A stretch of DNA of 18,066 nt from Clostridia bacterium (GCA_029063275.1 JAIDOO010000079.1:1-18066); one strand, 5' to 3'; counted from the first letter of the stretch, positions 7,957 through 16,181 are shown. A program made the numbers and translations. The notes: generated by a model from the sequence alone, not told the origin.

Positions 7957-9237
7957 ATGAACGTACTCGTAATAGGAAACGGCGGCAGGGAACACGCAAT
8001 TTTGCTTGCGCTTAAAAAGAGCAAGCGTGTAGAAAAGCTGTATTGTATGAAAGGCAATGCGGGCACGGCTGAAATTGCCGAAAACGTCGACGTTGACTAC
8101 ATGGATATTCAGGCGGTGAAGGATTACGCCGCCGCCCACCCCGAAATAGATTATTACGTTGTCGCCCCAGACGACCCTTTGGCTGCGGGGCTTGTGGACG
8201 AGCTTGAAAGTATCGGTAAGCGTTGCTTCGGACCTAGGAAAAACGCCGCTGTTATCGAGTCAAGCAAGTCTTTTGCCAAGCAGCTTATGAAAAAATATAA
8301 AATCCCCACAGCAAAGTACGAAACTTTTGACGATTACGAAAAGGCTTTGCAATACGTTCGCTCTGTCGGCGCGCCTTTTGTGTTAAAAGCCGACGGACTT
8401 GCGCTAGGGAAAGGCGTTCTTATATGCGAAACCCTATCCGAGGCGGAAGAGGGGTTGAAAGAGATTATGCTTGACAAAGCTTTCGGAAACGCGGGCAGTA
8501 AAGTCGTAATCGAAGAGTATCTCCGCGGATTAAAATATACCCCCGGCGAAGAGGTTTCCGTTCTGGCGTTCACCGACGGAAAAACCATCGTACCCATGAT
8601 AACCTCTTGCGACCACAAGCGTGCAAACGACGGCGATACCGGTATGAATACGGGCGGTATGGGCACCTTTTCACCCTGTCCGTTCTGGAACAAAAAATTA
8701 CAAAAACAAGTGCTTAAAAAAATTATGATTCCCACCGTCAGGGCAATGAACAAAGAGGGCAGGACATTTAAAGGCTGTCTTTACTTCGGACTTATGCGCA
8801 CCGACAAGGGAATGAAAGTAGTAGAGTATAATTCGCGCTTCGGCGACCCCGAAACGCAGGTTGTTCTGCCTATGCTCAAAACCGATCTAATGGACGTGTT
8901 CGAGGCGGTTACCGAAGGCAGGCTCGATAAAGTTAATATCGAGTGGGAGGACGGTGCGTGTATATGCCTCGTGCTTGCAAGCGGCGGTTATCCGCAAAGT
9001 TACGTTAAAGGCAAAAAAATTACTATCGGCGATATAGGCGACGTAACCCTCGTTCATGCGGGAACCGCGATGAAAGAAGGCGTGCTCGTTACGAACGGCG
9101 GCAGAGTAATGGGTATTGTCGCAAAAGGCAAAGACGTAGAAGAGGCTAGAAATAAGGCTTACAAAGCGGCTGAAAATATCAGCTGGGAAGATATGCAATA
9201 CAGAAAGGACATCGGGATAAAGTACCGTGAAGGTTAA
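7957..9237 (+). CDS. purD: Phosphoribosylamine-glycine ligase (GAR synthetase)
   Basis: PurD of 426 aa, the usual size. It ligates glycine to phosphoribosylamine with ATP. It begins with VLVIGNGGREHA (3-14), the N-terminal fold of ATP-grasp carboxylate-amine ligases. It has APDDPLAAGLVDEL at 70-83, where many bacteria have GPEAPL. The ATP-grasp part contains VLKADGLALGKGV at 142-154, NTGGMGTFSPCP at 221-232 and the Mg-binding EYNSRFGDPETQ at 280-291. The start has AGAGG at 7947-7951. The stop lies 4 bp before the preferred purL ATG. PurD uses the unstable product of PurF, so close co-expression makes sense. Confidence 0.96.
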   Translation: MNVLVIGNGGREHAILLALKKSKRVEKLYCMKGNAGTAEIAENVDVDYMDIQAVKDYAAAHPEIDYYVVAPDDPLAAGLVDELESIGKRCFGPRKNAAVIESSKSFAKQLMKKYKIPTAKYETFDDYEKALQYVRSVGAPFVLKADGLALGKGVLICETLSEAEEGLKEIMLDKAFGNAGSKVVIEEYLRGLKYTPGEEVSVLAFTDGKTIVPMITSCDHKRANDGDTGMNTGGMGTFSPCPFWNKKLQKQVLKKIMIPTVRAMNKEGRTFKGCLYFGLMRTDKGMKVVEYNSRFGDPETQVVLPMLKTDLMDVFEAVTEGRLDKVNIEWEDGACICLVLASGGYPQSYVKGKKITIGDIGDVTLVHAGTAMKEGVLVTNGGRVMGIVAKGKDVEEARNKAYKAAENISWEDMQYRKDIGIKYREG

Positions 9238-9241
9238 TGAT

Positions 9242-12200
9242 ATGATTTTCAGAATTTTCGTTGAAAAAAAGGACAATTTACAGGCGGCAAAGGTTAAAGA
9301 GGACGTTTGCAATCTGCTTAAAATTTCGGTTGAGGACGTGCGCACTTTTATCCGCTATGACGTGGAGGGTATGAGTGCAAACGAGTTTGCTTCCGCCGTG
9401 CCCTGCGTGTTCTCCGAACCGCCCGTGGATAACGTCTACTTTGAAGAAATTACTTTGAACGACGGTTACTCCGTGTTTGCGGTTGCGTATCTTACCGGAC
9501 AATACGACCAGCGCGCGGACAGTGCGGCGCAGTGCGTTCAACTTTTGACGCGCAAGGCGCGCCCGCTTATCAAATGCGCCACCGTCTACGCGGTCAAGGG
9601 TGCAAACGCGGAACAGCTTGCCAAAATCAAAAAGCATTTAATCAATCCCGTAGAGAGCGAAGAGGTAAGCCTTGAAAAGCCGACGTCGCTCGCGCACGTT
9701 GCGGTTGAAGCCGAAAGCGTTAAGGAAGTAGACGGCTTTATCTCATTCGACGGTGAAGCTATTGCAAAGTATCATAAAGAAATGGGTCTTGCCATGTCGG
9801 TTGAGGACCTTGCTTTCGTGCGGGATTATTTTAAAACCGAGGGCAGAAATCCTACCGAAACCGAAATAAAAGTAATAGATACTTATTGGTCTGACCACTG
9901 CCGTCATACGACATTTGCTACCGAAATTAAAAATATAGAAATTAACAGCGATAACGTACATATTCAAAAGGCGCTGGATTTATATAAAAAGCTATTCGAA
10001 GAGCTTTACAAAGACAGAAAAGATAAATACGTCTGTCTTATGGACATTGCTACGATTGCCGCAAAAAAACTCAAAAAAGACGGCAAGCTGAAAAATCTCG
10101 ACTTATCTGACGAAATAAACGCCTGCTCGATTAAGGTGGACGCAGTAATCGACGGCAAAAAGCAGAACTATACCGTGATGTTCAAAAACGAAACGCACAA
10201 TCACCCGACGGAGATAGAGCCTTTCGGCGGTGCGGCTACCTGCCTCGGCGGCGCTATCCGCGACCCTCTTTCGGGCAGGACTTACGTGTTGCAGTCAATG
10301 AGGGTTACGGGCTGCGCAGACCCTACCGAACCGATTGAAAACACTATAGCGGGCAAACTTCCGCAAAGAGTAATTACAAAAACTGCGGCGGCAGGCTTTT
10401 CTTCATACGGCAACCAGATAGGACTTGCTACCGGTCAGGTAGAAGAGGTTTACCATGAGGGCTATAAAGCCAAAAGACTTGAAACGGGCTTCGTCGTTGC
10501 CGGCGCGAAATCCGATATGATTTACCGCGAGAAACCCGAGTGCGGCGACGTAATTATACTTTTAGGCGGTGAAACGGGGCGCGACGGATGCGGCGGTGCA
10601 ACCGGCTCTTCAAAGGCGCATGACGTTAAGTCGGTGCAGACCTGCGGCGCGGAAGTTCAAAAGGGCAACGCGCTGACCGAGCGCAAGCTTCAAAGATTGT
10701 TTTTAAATCCCGAAGCAACCCGAATGATTAAAAAATGTAACGACTTCGGCGCAGGCGGCGTTTCTGTCGCAATAGGCGAGCTTGCCGACGGACTTGTTAT
10801 CGAGCTTGACAAGGTTCCTAAAAAGTATGAAGGGCTTTCGGGTACAGAGCTTGCTATTTCCGAATCGCAGGAGAGAATGGCTGTAGTAGTCAGGCAAAGC
10901 GATGCCGAAAAGTTCATTAGCCTTGCCGCAGACGAAAATCTTTCGGCAACGGTAGTCGCTTACGTTACCGAAGACAGAAGAATGAAAATGTACCACGGCG
11001 GCAAGGCGATAGTGGACATATCGCGCGATTTTCTCGATACGAACGGCGTCAAGCAAATTACCGACGCGGATATTAAAGATTATGTAACTCCCTTCTTCGA
11101 AGAAGCGGTTTGCGAAAGCTTTAAAGAAAAATTCGTTTCAACTTTATCCCAGCTCAATGTATGTTCTAAAAAGGGACTTGCCGAAATGTTTGACTCTACT
11201 ATCGGCGCAAAGTCCGTATATATGCCATTCGGCGGAAAATATCAGCTTACGCCAGTTATTGCAATGGCGGCGAAATTTACGGGCGGCGAAACTGACGATT
11301 GTACGGTTTCCGCATACGGATACAGCCCCGAGCTTATGTCGTCCTCGCCGTTCACGGGTGCGATTTATTCGATAGTCGCTTCGGTGTCAAAGATAGTTGC
11401 GGCTGGTGCGAAGTACGAGGACGTTCGCCTTTCGCTACAAGAATTCTTTATGCGTTTAAGAAACGATAAAAAGCGTTGGGGCGTGCCTCTTTCCGCGCTT
11501 TTGGGCGCCCTGTATGCGCAAATTAATCTCGGTTTGGGCGCAATCGGCGGTAAGGATTCGATGAGCGGTACATTCGAGGATATAGACGTTCCGCCCACGC
11601 TGATTTCGTTTGCTATCGCGCCGTCAAAGGCGTCTGCGCTTATAACTAACGTCATCAACGGCAAAGGAGAAAAGCTGTATCTTTTACCCGTCAAAAAGGA
11701 TAAATGCAGCGTACCCGATTTTGCTTATCTCAAAAAACTTTACACGGCTGTAAATAAAAATATCACGGCGGGCAAAATCAAGTTCGCAACAGTGGTTGAA
11801 AAGGGCGGTGTTGCCTCAGCCGTTGCAAAGAGCTGTTTCGGCAACGGTTTCGGCTTTAACTTCGTTTGTAATAAGAACGAATTGTTCGGTGAACGCTACA
11901 GCGATATTATAGTTTCCGTTGAAGACGAAAGTGCGCTCGGCGGGCTTGAATCCGTTTACCTCGGCGAAACCTGCGAAGGCGGATTTACTGCGGCGGGAGA
12001 TACGGTAGAGTATAATGACGCGCTTAATGCGTATATCAAAAAGCTTTTCCCTGTGTTCCCCGTAACCGCGCCTGCAAGCGGTGAAGTGCCTGTGTGCGAT
12101 TTTACCGTAAAGGATGGCAAGGCGTCGGATTTGCACGTTGCAAAGCCCAAAGTGTTTATACCTGCGTTCCCCGGAACCAACTGTGAGCTCGATACCGCAA

Positions 12201-12940
12201 GGGCGTTCCGTCTTGCGGGAGCCGACCCTGAAATTCTGGTGATAAAAAACCGTACGCCTCAGGATATCGAAGAGAGCGTTCAGGCAATTATAAAAGCTAT
12301 TGACAGGGCAAATATTATTGCATTCCCCGGAGGATTTTCCGGCGGCGACGAACCCGACGGCTCAGGCAAATTTATAGCGACGACGTTTAAAAATCCCGTA
12401 ATATCTGACAGGATAGGCGAGCTTTTGCAAAACCGCGACGGTTTGGTGCTCGGTATCTGCAACGGTTTCCAGGCGCTTATAAAACTCGGACTTGTTCCCT
12501 ACGGAAAGGTAAGTCCGCTCACTCCTGAATCGCCCACGCTAACTTATAACAATATTTCGCGCCACGTTTCCACTATGGTAAAAATCCGCGTTGCGTCGAA
12601 TTTAAGTCCCTGGCTTTCGGCTTGTAAGGTTGGCGAGGTTTATTCAGTGCCCGTGTCGCACGGTGAGGGTAAACTTGTGGCTCCCTTAAAAGAGCTTGAA
12701 ACGATGCGTGCAAACGGTCAGATAGCTACGCAGTACGTAGACCTTGGCGGAAATGCCACAATGCAAAGCCCCTACAATCCCAACGGCAGTACGTGGGCAA
12801 TAGAGGGTATTACCTCGCCCGACGGAAGAGTTTTCGGTAAGATGGGGCACAGCGAAAGATATGGTGAAAACCTTTACAAAAATTATAACGGCAATTTCGA
12901 TATGAAAATATTCGAAAGCGGCGTAAGATACTTTAAATAA
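9242..12940 (+). CDS. purL: FGAM synthase, large single-chain type
   Basis: PurL of 1232 aa. It converts FGAR to FGAM with ATP and glutamine. One chain holds an N-terminal PurS-like part (about 1-150), the linker with SDHCRHTTF at 217-225, two PurM-like halves with KNETHNHPTEIEPFGG from residue 315, and a class I glutaminase domain (about 970-1232). The glutaminase has Cys1073 in GICNGFQ, and His1203 and Glu1205 in GHSER, the expected triad. This matches the clostridial/Bacteroides single-chain clade and not the PurS-PurQ-PurL complex of Bacillus. I chose the ATG at 9242 because GAAGG at 9229-9233 lies 8 nt upstream and the protein then starts MIFRIFVEKK. A GTG at 9227 would add five residues and overlap purD. 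No clear terminator follows. Confidence 0.96.
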   Translation: MIFRIFVEKKDNLQAAKVKEDVCNLLKISVEDVRTFIRYDVEGMSANEFASAVPCVFSEPPVDNVYFEEITLNDGYSVFAVAYLTGQYDQRADSAAQCVQLLTRKARPLIKCATVYAVKGANAEQLAKIKKHLINPVESEEVSLEKPTSLAHVAVEAESVKEVDGFISFDGEAIAKYHKEMGLAMSVEDLAFVRDYFKTEGRNPTETEIKVIDTYWSDHCRHTTFATEIKNIEINSDNVHIQKALDLYKKLFEELYKDRKDKYVCLMDIATIAAKKLKKDGKLKNLDLSDEINACSIKVDAVIDGKKQNYTVMFKNETHNHPTEIEPFGGAATCLGGAIRDPLSGRTYVLQSMRVTGCADPTEPIENTIAGKLPQRVITKTAAAGFSSYGNQIGLATGQVEEVYHEGYKAKRLETGFVVAGAKSDMIYREKPECGDVIILLGGETGRDGCGGATGSSKAHDVKSVQTCGAEVQKGNALTERKLQRLFLNPEATRMIKKCNDFGAGGVSVAIGELADGLVIELDKVPKKYEGLSGTELAISESQERMAVVVRQSDAEKFISLAADENLSATVVAYVTEDRRMKMYHGGKAIVDISRDFLDTNGVKQITDADIKDYVTPFFEEAVCESFKEKFVSTLSQLNVCSKKGLAEMFDSTIGAKSVYMPFGGKYQLTPVIAMAAKFTGGETDDCTVSAYGYSPELMSSSPFTGAIYSIVASVSKIVAAGAKYEDVRLSLQEFFMRLRNDKKRWGVPLSALLGALYAQINLGLGAIGGKDSMSGTFEDIDVPPTLISFAIAPSKASALITNVINGKGEKLYLLPVKKDKCSVPDFAYLKKLYTAVNKNITAGKIKFATVVEKGGVASAVAKSCFGNGFGFNFVCNKNELFGERYSDIIVSVEDESALGGLESVYLGETCEGGFTAAGDTVEYNDALNAYIKKLFPVFPVTAPASGEVPVCDFTVKDGKASDLHVAKPKVFIPAFPGTNCELDTARAFRLAGADPEILVIKNRTPQDIEESVQAIIKAIDRANIIAFPGGFSGGDEPDGSGKFIATTFKNPVISDRIGELLQNRDGLVLGICNGFQALIKLGLVPYGKVSPLTPESPTLTYNNISRHVSTMVKIRVASNLSPWLSACKVGEVYSVPVSHGEGKLVAPLKELETMRANGQIATQYVDLGGNATMQSPYNPNGSTWAIEGITSPDGRVFGKMGHSERYGENLYKNYNGNFDMKIFESGVRYFK

Positions 12941-12948
12941 AATTATCC

Positions 12949-12978
12949 TTTACAAACTAACCGTGTTTGTGATATAAT
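12949..12978 (+). promoter_or_regulatory. Promoter of nrdR
   Basis: TTTACA at 12949-12954 and TATAAT at 12973-12978 are 18 bp apart, with TGA just before the -10 forming an extended -10 element. Start of transcription would be near 12985, just upstream of the nrdR ribosome binding site (GCGAGG, 12987-12992), giving a very short leader. The spacer holds the inverted repeat ACAAAC/GTTTGT (12952-12957 and 12965-12970), a possible operator. It does not look like a canonical NrdR box. Confidence 0.7.
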
Positions 12979-13000
12979 AAAAAAAAGCGAGGTTTTTTGT

Positions 13001-13459
13001 ATGAGATGCTTATTCTGCAATTTTGAGGACAGTAAGGTTGTAGACAGCCGTTCTGCCGACGAGGGCAGAACTATAAGAAGAAGACGCGAGTGCTTTAACT
13101 GCGGCAAGCGGTTTACCACTTACGAAACAATCGAGGATACGCCCGTGCTTGTTGTAAAAACGAACGGCGCGCGTCAGTCGTTCGATTCGCAGAAAATTAA
13201 AAACGGCATCATCAAATCTTGCGAAAAACGTCCCGTATCCATGAACGAAATCGATGAAATGGTCGGCGCGGTTACCAAGCAGGTATATAATTCGATGGAG
13301 CAGGAAGTTTCGTCGAAATACATAGGCGAACTCGTTATGACCGAACTTAAAAAGCACGACGAAGTCGCATACGTCCGCTATGCAAGCGTATACCGCTCTT
13401 TCAAGGATATATCCAGCTTCTTGGAAGAACTCCAAACTATGATGGACAATAAAAAGTAA
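13001..13459 (+). CDS. nrdR: Transcriptional repressor NrdR
   Basis: NrdR of 152 aa, the usual length. It represses ribonucleotide reductase genes in response to the ATP/dATP balance. The N-terminal zinc ribbon is complete: Cys3, Cys6, Cys31 and Cys34, with the typical DSRSADEGRTIRRRRECFNC stretch at 15-34. The ATP-cone domain follows (about 46-136), with VVKTNGARQSFDSQKI at its start. The gene has its own promoter and a GCGAGG site with 8 nt spacing. It stands between the purine operon and ispG; the window has no ribonucleotide reductase gene. Because purL has no clear terminator, some read-through from the purine operon is possible. A link between purine supply and dNTP control is inference. 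Confidence 0.96.
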   Translation: MRCLFCNFEDSKVVDSRSADEGRTIRRRRECFNCGKRFTTYETIEDTPVLVVKTNGARQSFDSQKIKNGIIKSCEKRPVSMNEIDEMVGAVTKQVYNSMEQEVSSKYIGELVMTELKKHDEVAYVRYASVYRSFKDISSFLEELQTMMDNKK

Positions 13460-13466
13460 AAGGCTT

Positions 13467-13498
13467 TTCAGACAGTGCCAGGCACTGTCTGAATTTTT
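13467..13498 (+). terminator. Palindrome plus T-run between nrdR and ispG
   Basis: A perfect odd palindrome with 13-nt arms (13467-13479 and 13481-13493) around a central A, followed by TTTTT. As RNA it would form a stem of about 12 bp with a 3-nt loop and fits an intrinsic terminator for nrdR. It ends 16 nt before the ispG start codon and leaves no room for an evident ispG promoter. The symmetric GTGCC-A-GGCAC core resembles dispersed REP-like palindromes, so it could also be a small repeated element. Confidence 0.7.
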
Positions 13499-13509
13499 GA
13501 AAATAAAAA

Positions 13510-14556
13510 ATGAACAGTAAAAAAATTGCGGTCGGAAATATCAGTCTGGGCGGCGGCGAACCCGTCAGAATACAGTCGATGTGTACTACCAAAACTTCCG
13601 ACGTTGAAAGCACCGTAGAACAAATTGCCCGGCTTGAAAAAGCTGGCTGTGAAATTATACGCGTTTCAGTGCTTGACGAAGAGGATGCAAAGGCGGTTAA
13701 AACCGTTAAAAATTCAATAAAAATCCCGCTTGTCGCAGATATTCATTTTTCGCATAAGCTTGCGATTGCCGCCATTGAAAGCGGTTGCGACAAGGTGCGC
13801 ATAAATCCGGGCAATATCGGCGGCGACAAAGAAGTGAAAGCGGTTGCAGACTGTATAAAGGCTCACGGCATTGCCGTGCGCGTAGGGTCGAATACCGGAA
13901 GTATCGAAAAGGAGTTTTTGCAAAAATTCGGCAAAAACGAAATTTCTCTTGTGGAAAGCGCGCTTAAAAGCGTTTCGCTTTTAGAAAAAAACGGCGTTAA
14001 AAACATCGTCATTTCCGTCAAGGCTTCCGACGTGCCTATGACGGTAAAAGCGTATAAGCTTTTGGCGCAGAAAACCGAATATCCTCTGCATATCGGCGTT
14101 ACCGAGGCAGGTGTTGAACAGGCGGCGGTGGTAAAATCAAGCGTCGCGCTCGGCGCTCTGTTGCTTGACGGCATAGGTGATACTCTACGCGTTTCCATTA
14201 CGGACGATCCCGTCAAAGAAGTGCTTGCGGCAAAACGCATTTTAAGGGCGGTAGGGCTTGATAAAAATTACGCCGACGTCGTTTCCTGCCCGACCTGCGG
14301 ACGTTGCCGCTGGAATTCAATGGAGCTTGCTAAAAAGGTTTCGGCTTACGTTGAAAGCTTTTCAAAACCCGTAAAAATCGCCGTGATGGGTTGCGTTGTT
14401 AACGGACCGGGTGAGGCGAAAGATTGCGATATAGGGATTGCGGGCGCGGAGGATTACTGCGTAATTTTCAAGAACGGTGAAATTTTAAGACGTATAGAAG
14501 CGAAAGACGCGGAGAGTGAGTTTTTTAAGGAGATAGACAAAATTTTATATGACTGA
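13510..14556 (+). CDS. ispG: 4-hydroxy-3-methylbut-2-en-1-yl diphosphate synthase (IspG/GcpE)
   Basis: IspG of 348 aa, a short bacterial form. It converts MEcPP to HMBPP, the penultimate step of the MEP isoprenoid pathway, using a [4Fe-4S] cluster. An N-terminal TIM barrel (about 1-250) starts with VGNISLGGGEPVRIQSM. The C-terminal Fe-S domain has Cys260 and Cys263 in CPTCGRC, Cys295 in MGCVVNGPGEA, and Glu302; the spacing equals Cys270, Cys273, Cys305 and Glu312 of E. coli. No Shine-Dalgarno is visible before the ATG at 13510, but the N terminus fits the family well. It overlaps the next gene by 8 bp. In Clostridia ispG typically lies in dxr-rseP-ispG-polC order; here dxr and rseP are replaced by nrdR and the purine operon. 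Confidence 0.95.
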   Translation: MNSKKIAVGNISLGGGEPVRIQSMCTTKTSDVESTVEQIARLEKAGCEIIRVSVLDEEDAKAVKTVKNSIKIPLVADIHFSHKLAIAAIESGCDKVRINPGNIGGDKEVKAVADCIKAHGIAVRVGSNTGSIEKEFLQKFGKNEISLVESALKSVSLLEKNGVKNIVISVKASDVPMTVKAYKLLAQKTEYPLHIGVTEAGVEQAAVVKSSVALGALLLDGIGDTLRVSITDDPVKEVLAAKRILRAVGLDKNYADVVSCPTCGRCRWNSMELAKKVSAYVESFSKPVKIAVMGCVVNGPGEAKDCDIGIAGAEDYCVIFKNGEILRRIEAKDAESEFFKEIDKILYD

Positions 14557-16075
14557 AAATTTTTTAAACGAAATTCATTCTTTTGAAAATCTTAAAAATG
14601 CCATAATAGAGTCCGTTGTGCTTGATAACAATACGGTTATAGTCAAACTTATTACCGACAAAGTATATACCGAAAGCGACAAAGAGGGAGCGTTTGCGGC
14701 GGCAAAAAAAATGGTGCCCGAAATCTTCGGCTGTAAGGTTGAGATAGTAAAGCTTACGCCCGATCCCGAAATGGTAAGGCGCAAGATTTTAGAGGAAATA
14801 GAAAATAATTTCAGAGCGTTGTCCGTAACCGTAAAAAAGGACGACGTTCAGGTTAAAAAAACCGACGGCGGTTTCAAGTACGAAATTTCCGTTTTATCCT
14901 CTTTTGCGGACGGCGATATTTGCGAAAAAATCAACGCGCTTTTAAAAAAGAGCTTCTGCGGTGATTTTGAGGGTGAATTGTTAAAGAGCGATAAGGGCGT
15001 ACAGGATATTGCAGTTGAAGAGGAATACGAAAACGACGAGTATGAAATGCCCGTGCGCTCGTTTGAAATTTCGGATTTTTCATTTTTGGAGGGTACCGAA
15101 AAGCAAAGCCGCGCAGTATATCTCAGTGATTTGAATTTCGAAAGCGAAAAAGTCGTCGTATGCGGAAGAATAGAGGATATACGCGAACGCAGTTATAAAA
15201 ATAAAAAGGACCAGGAAAAGCCCTATTACTCGTTCACGCTGAGCGACGAAACGGCTATGCAGAGAATAACTTATTTCACACGTTTGAAAAGCTTGGATAA
15301 AATAAAAGCTTTAAAGATAGGCGACAGTATAGTATGTACGGGCAAGACCGAGCTTTATAACGGTTTTTTGCGTTTTACGGCTAACACAGTCGACTACGGA
15401 AAAGTGCCCGAAGGCTTTGTTCCCGAAAAAAGGGAATCGCGCCCGACGCCCAGATATTACAGCGTTGTTAAGCCTAAACCTTACGTCGATATCGAGCAGA
15501 CCGATATGTTTGCGGACAGGTCTGTTCCCGAATGTTTAAAGGGTAAAACCTTCGTGGTTTTCGATTTGGAAACCACGGGTCTGAATTCTGCGCCTACTTC
15601 CGGTAATATGGACAGGATAATAGAAATTGGCGCGTATAAAATTTGCGACGGCGTAATCGGCGAAAGTTTTTCAACCTTTATAAACCCGCAAAAAAAGCTT
15701 TCGGAAGAAATCGTTAAACTTACCGGTATTACCGAGGATATGGTTGCAACCGCTCCGACTTACGAACAGGCTATGCCGGACTTTTTCAAGTTTTGCGACG
15801 GCTCGGTTTTGGTTGGTCATAATATTGCGGGCTTCGATTTCAAGTTTGTGGATTATTACTGCGCTAAGCTGGGCTATATGTTCGAAAGAAAGCTCATTGA
15901 CACCATACCTTTATCGCAGGAGCTATTGTTTTTATCAAATTACAAGCTTAATACGGTGGCTGATAAGTTCGGGATAGTGTTTAACCACCACAGGGCGGTG
16001 GACGACGCTCTTGTTACGGCGAAAATCTTTATTGAACTCATAAAAATAAAAAAATCTTTGCCAAAATTGCAATAA
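14549..16075 (+). CDS. PolC-derived protein: N-terminal region, OB fold and DEDDh exonuclease, no polymerase
   Basis: A 508-aa protein in the position normally held by polC (about 1440 aa). Residues 1-150 resemble the poorly conserved PolC N-terminal region. Residues 186-290 form an OB-fold domain of the PolC type. Residues 333-500 are a proofreading exonuclease with FDLETTG (Asp339, Glu341), GHNIAGFD (Asp430) and HRAVDDA (His481, Asp486), so all five DEDDh residues are present. A short linker rich in Pro and charged residues (about 291-330) replaces the PHP segment, and the PHP remainder, polymerase and duplex-binding parts are absent. It ends with a clean stop and is followed by a promoter. 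It overlaps ispG by 8 bp; the nearest AAGGAG (14527-14532) is 16 nt away, so translation probably depends on coupling. It is likely a nuclease. Whether it acts in trans with a polymerase, in repair or on RNA is unknown. Confidence 0.88.
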   Translation: MTENFLNEIHSFENLKNAIIESVVLDNNTVIVKLITDKVYTESDKEGAFAAAKKMVPEIFGCKVEIVKLTPDPEMVRRKILEEIENNFRALSVTVKKDDVQVKKTDGGFKYEISVLSSFADGDICEKINALLKKSFCGDFEGELLKSDKGVQDIAVEEEYENDEYEMPVRSFEISDFSFLEGTEKQSRAVYLSDLNFESEKVVVCGRIEDIRERSYKNKKDQEKPYYSFTLSDETAMQRITYFTRLKSLDKIKALKIGDSIVCTGKTELYNGFLRFTANTVDYGKVPEGFVPEKRESRPTPRYYSVVKPKPYVDIEQTDMFADRSVPECLKGKTFVVFDLETTGLNSAPTSGNMDRIIEIGAYKICDGVIGESFSTFINPQKKLSEEIVKLTGITEDMVATAPTYEQAMPDFFKFCDGSVLVGHNIAGFDFKFVDYYCAKLGYMFERKLIDTIPLSQELLFLSNYKLNTVADKFGIVFNHHRAVDDALVTAKIFIELIKIKKSLPKLQ

Positions 16076-16078
16076 TAG

Positions 16079-16107
16079 TTGCTTTTTTAATATGCTTATG
16101 TTATAAT
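16079..16107 (+). promoter_or_regulatory. Promoter of the rimP-nusA-ylxR operon
   Basis: TTGCTT at 16079-16084 and a perfect TATAAT at 16102-16107 are separated by 17 bp, a good sigma-A-type promoter placed right after the exonuclease gene. Transcription should start at about 16113-16115. A weaker second option is TTGCAA at 16067 with TATGCT at 16091 (18 bp), which would start about 11 nt earlier. Confidence 0.8.
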
Positions 16108-16110
16108 TTA

Positions 16111-16160
16111 CTCAACCTTAATCGTTAAGTTAAGATTGAGTGCCTAAAAGGGCACTCAAT
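16111..16160 (+). promoter_or_regulatory. Structured rimP leader with two competing hairpins
   Basis: The segment 16135-16144 pairs perfectly with 16151-16160 (10 bp, 6-nt loop). The overlapping segment 16130-16140 can instead pair with 16111-16121 (11 nt, one mismatch). The two stems share ATTGAG and exclude one another. The second stem ends 8 nt before the rimP Shine-Dalgarno (16169-16175). No T-run follows, so control of translation or RNA stability is more likely than termination. The expected start of transcription cuts into the upstream arm, which weakens the switch idea. Confidence 0.45.
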
Positions 16161-16181
16161 ACTTCTATAAGGGGGTATCGT

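Noticed and set aside
7363..8139. Minus-strand open frame of 258 codons spanning the purH-purD junction
   Set aside because: It lies opposite two certain genes and lacks a start signal. It has the tyrosine- and cysteine-rich look of antisense translation.
9227..9241. GTG start of purL overlapping purD
   Set aside because: The ATG at 9242 has GAAGG 8 nt upstream and gives a family-like N terminus, while the GTG has only a weak site.
12949..12978. NrdR box in the nrdR promoter
   Set aside because: The inverted repeat in the spacer does not follow the NrdR box pattern, and only one copy is seen.
16140..16181. GTG start giving RimP 14 extra residues
   Set aside because: It lies in the stem of the leader hairpin and has no ribosome binding site. 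The ATG at 16182 has a strong AAGGGGG.
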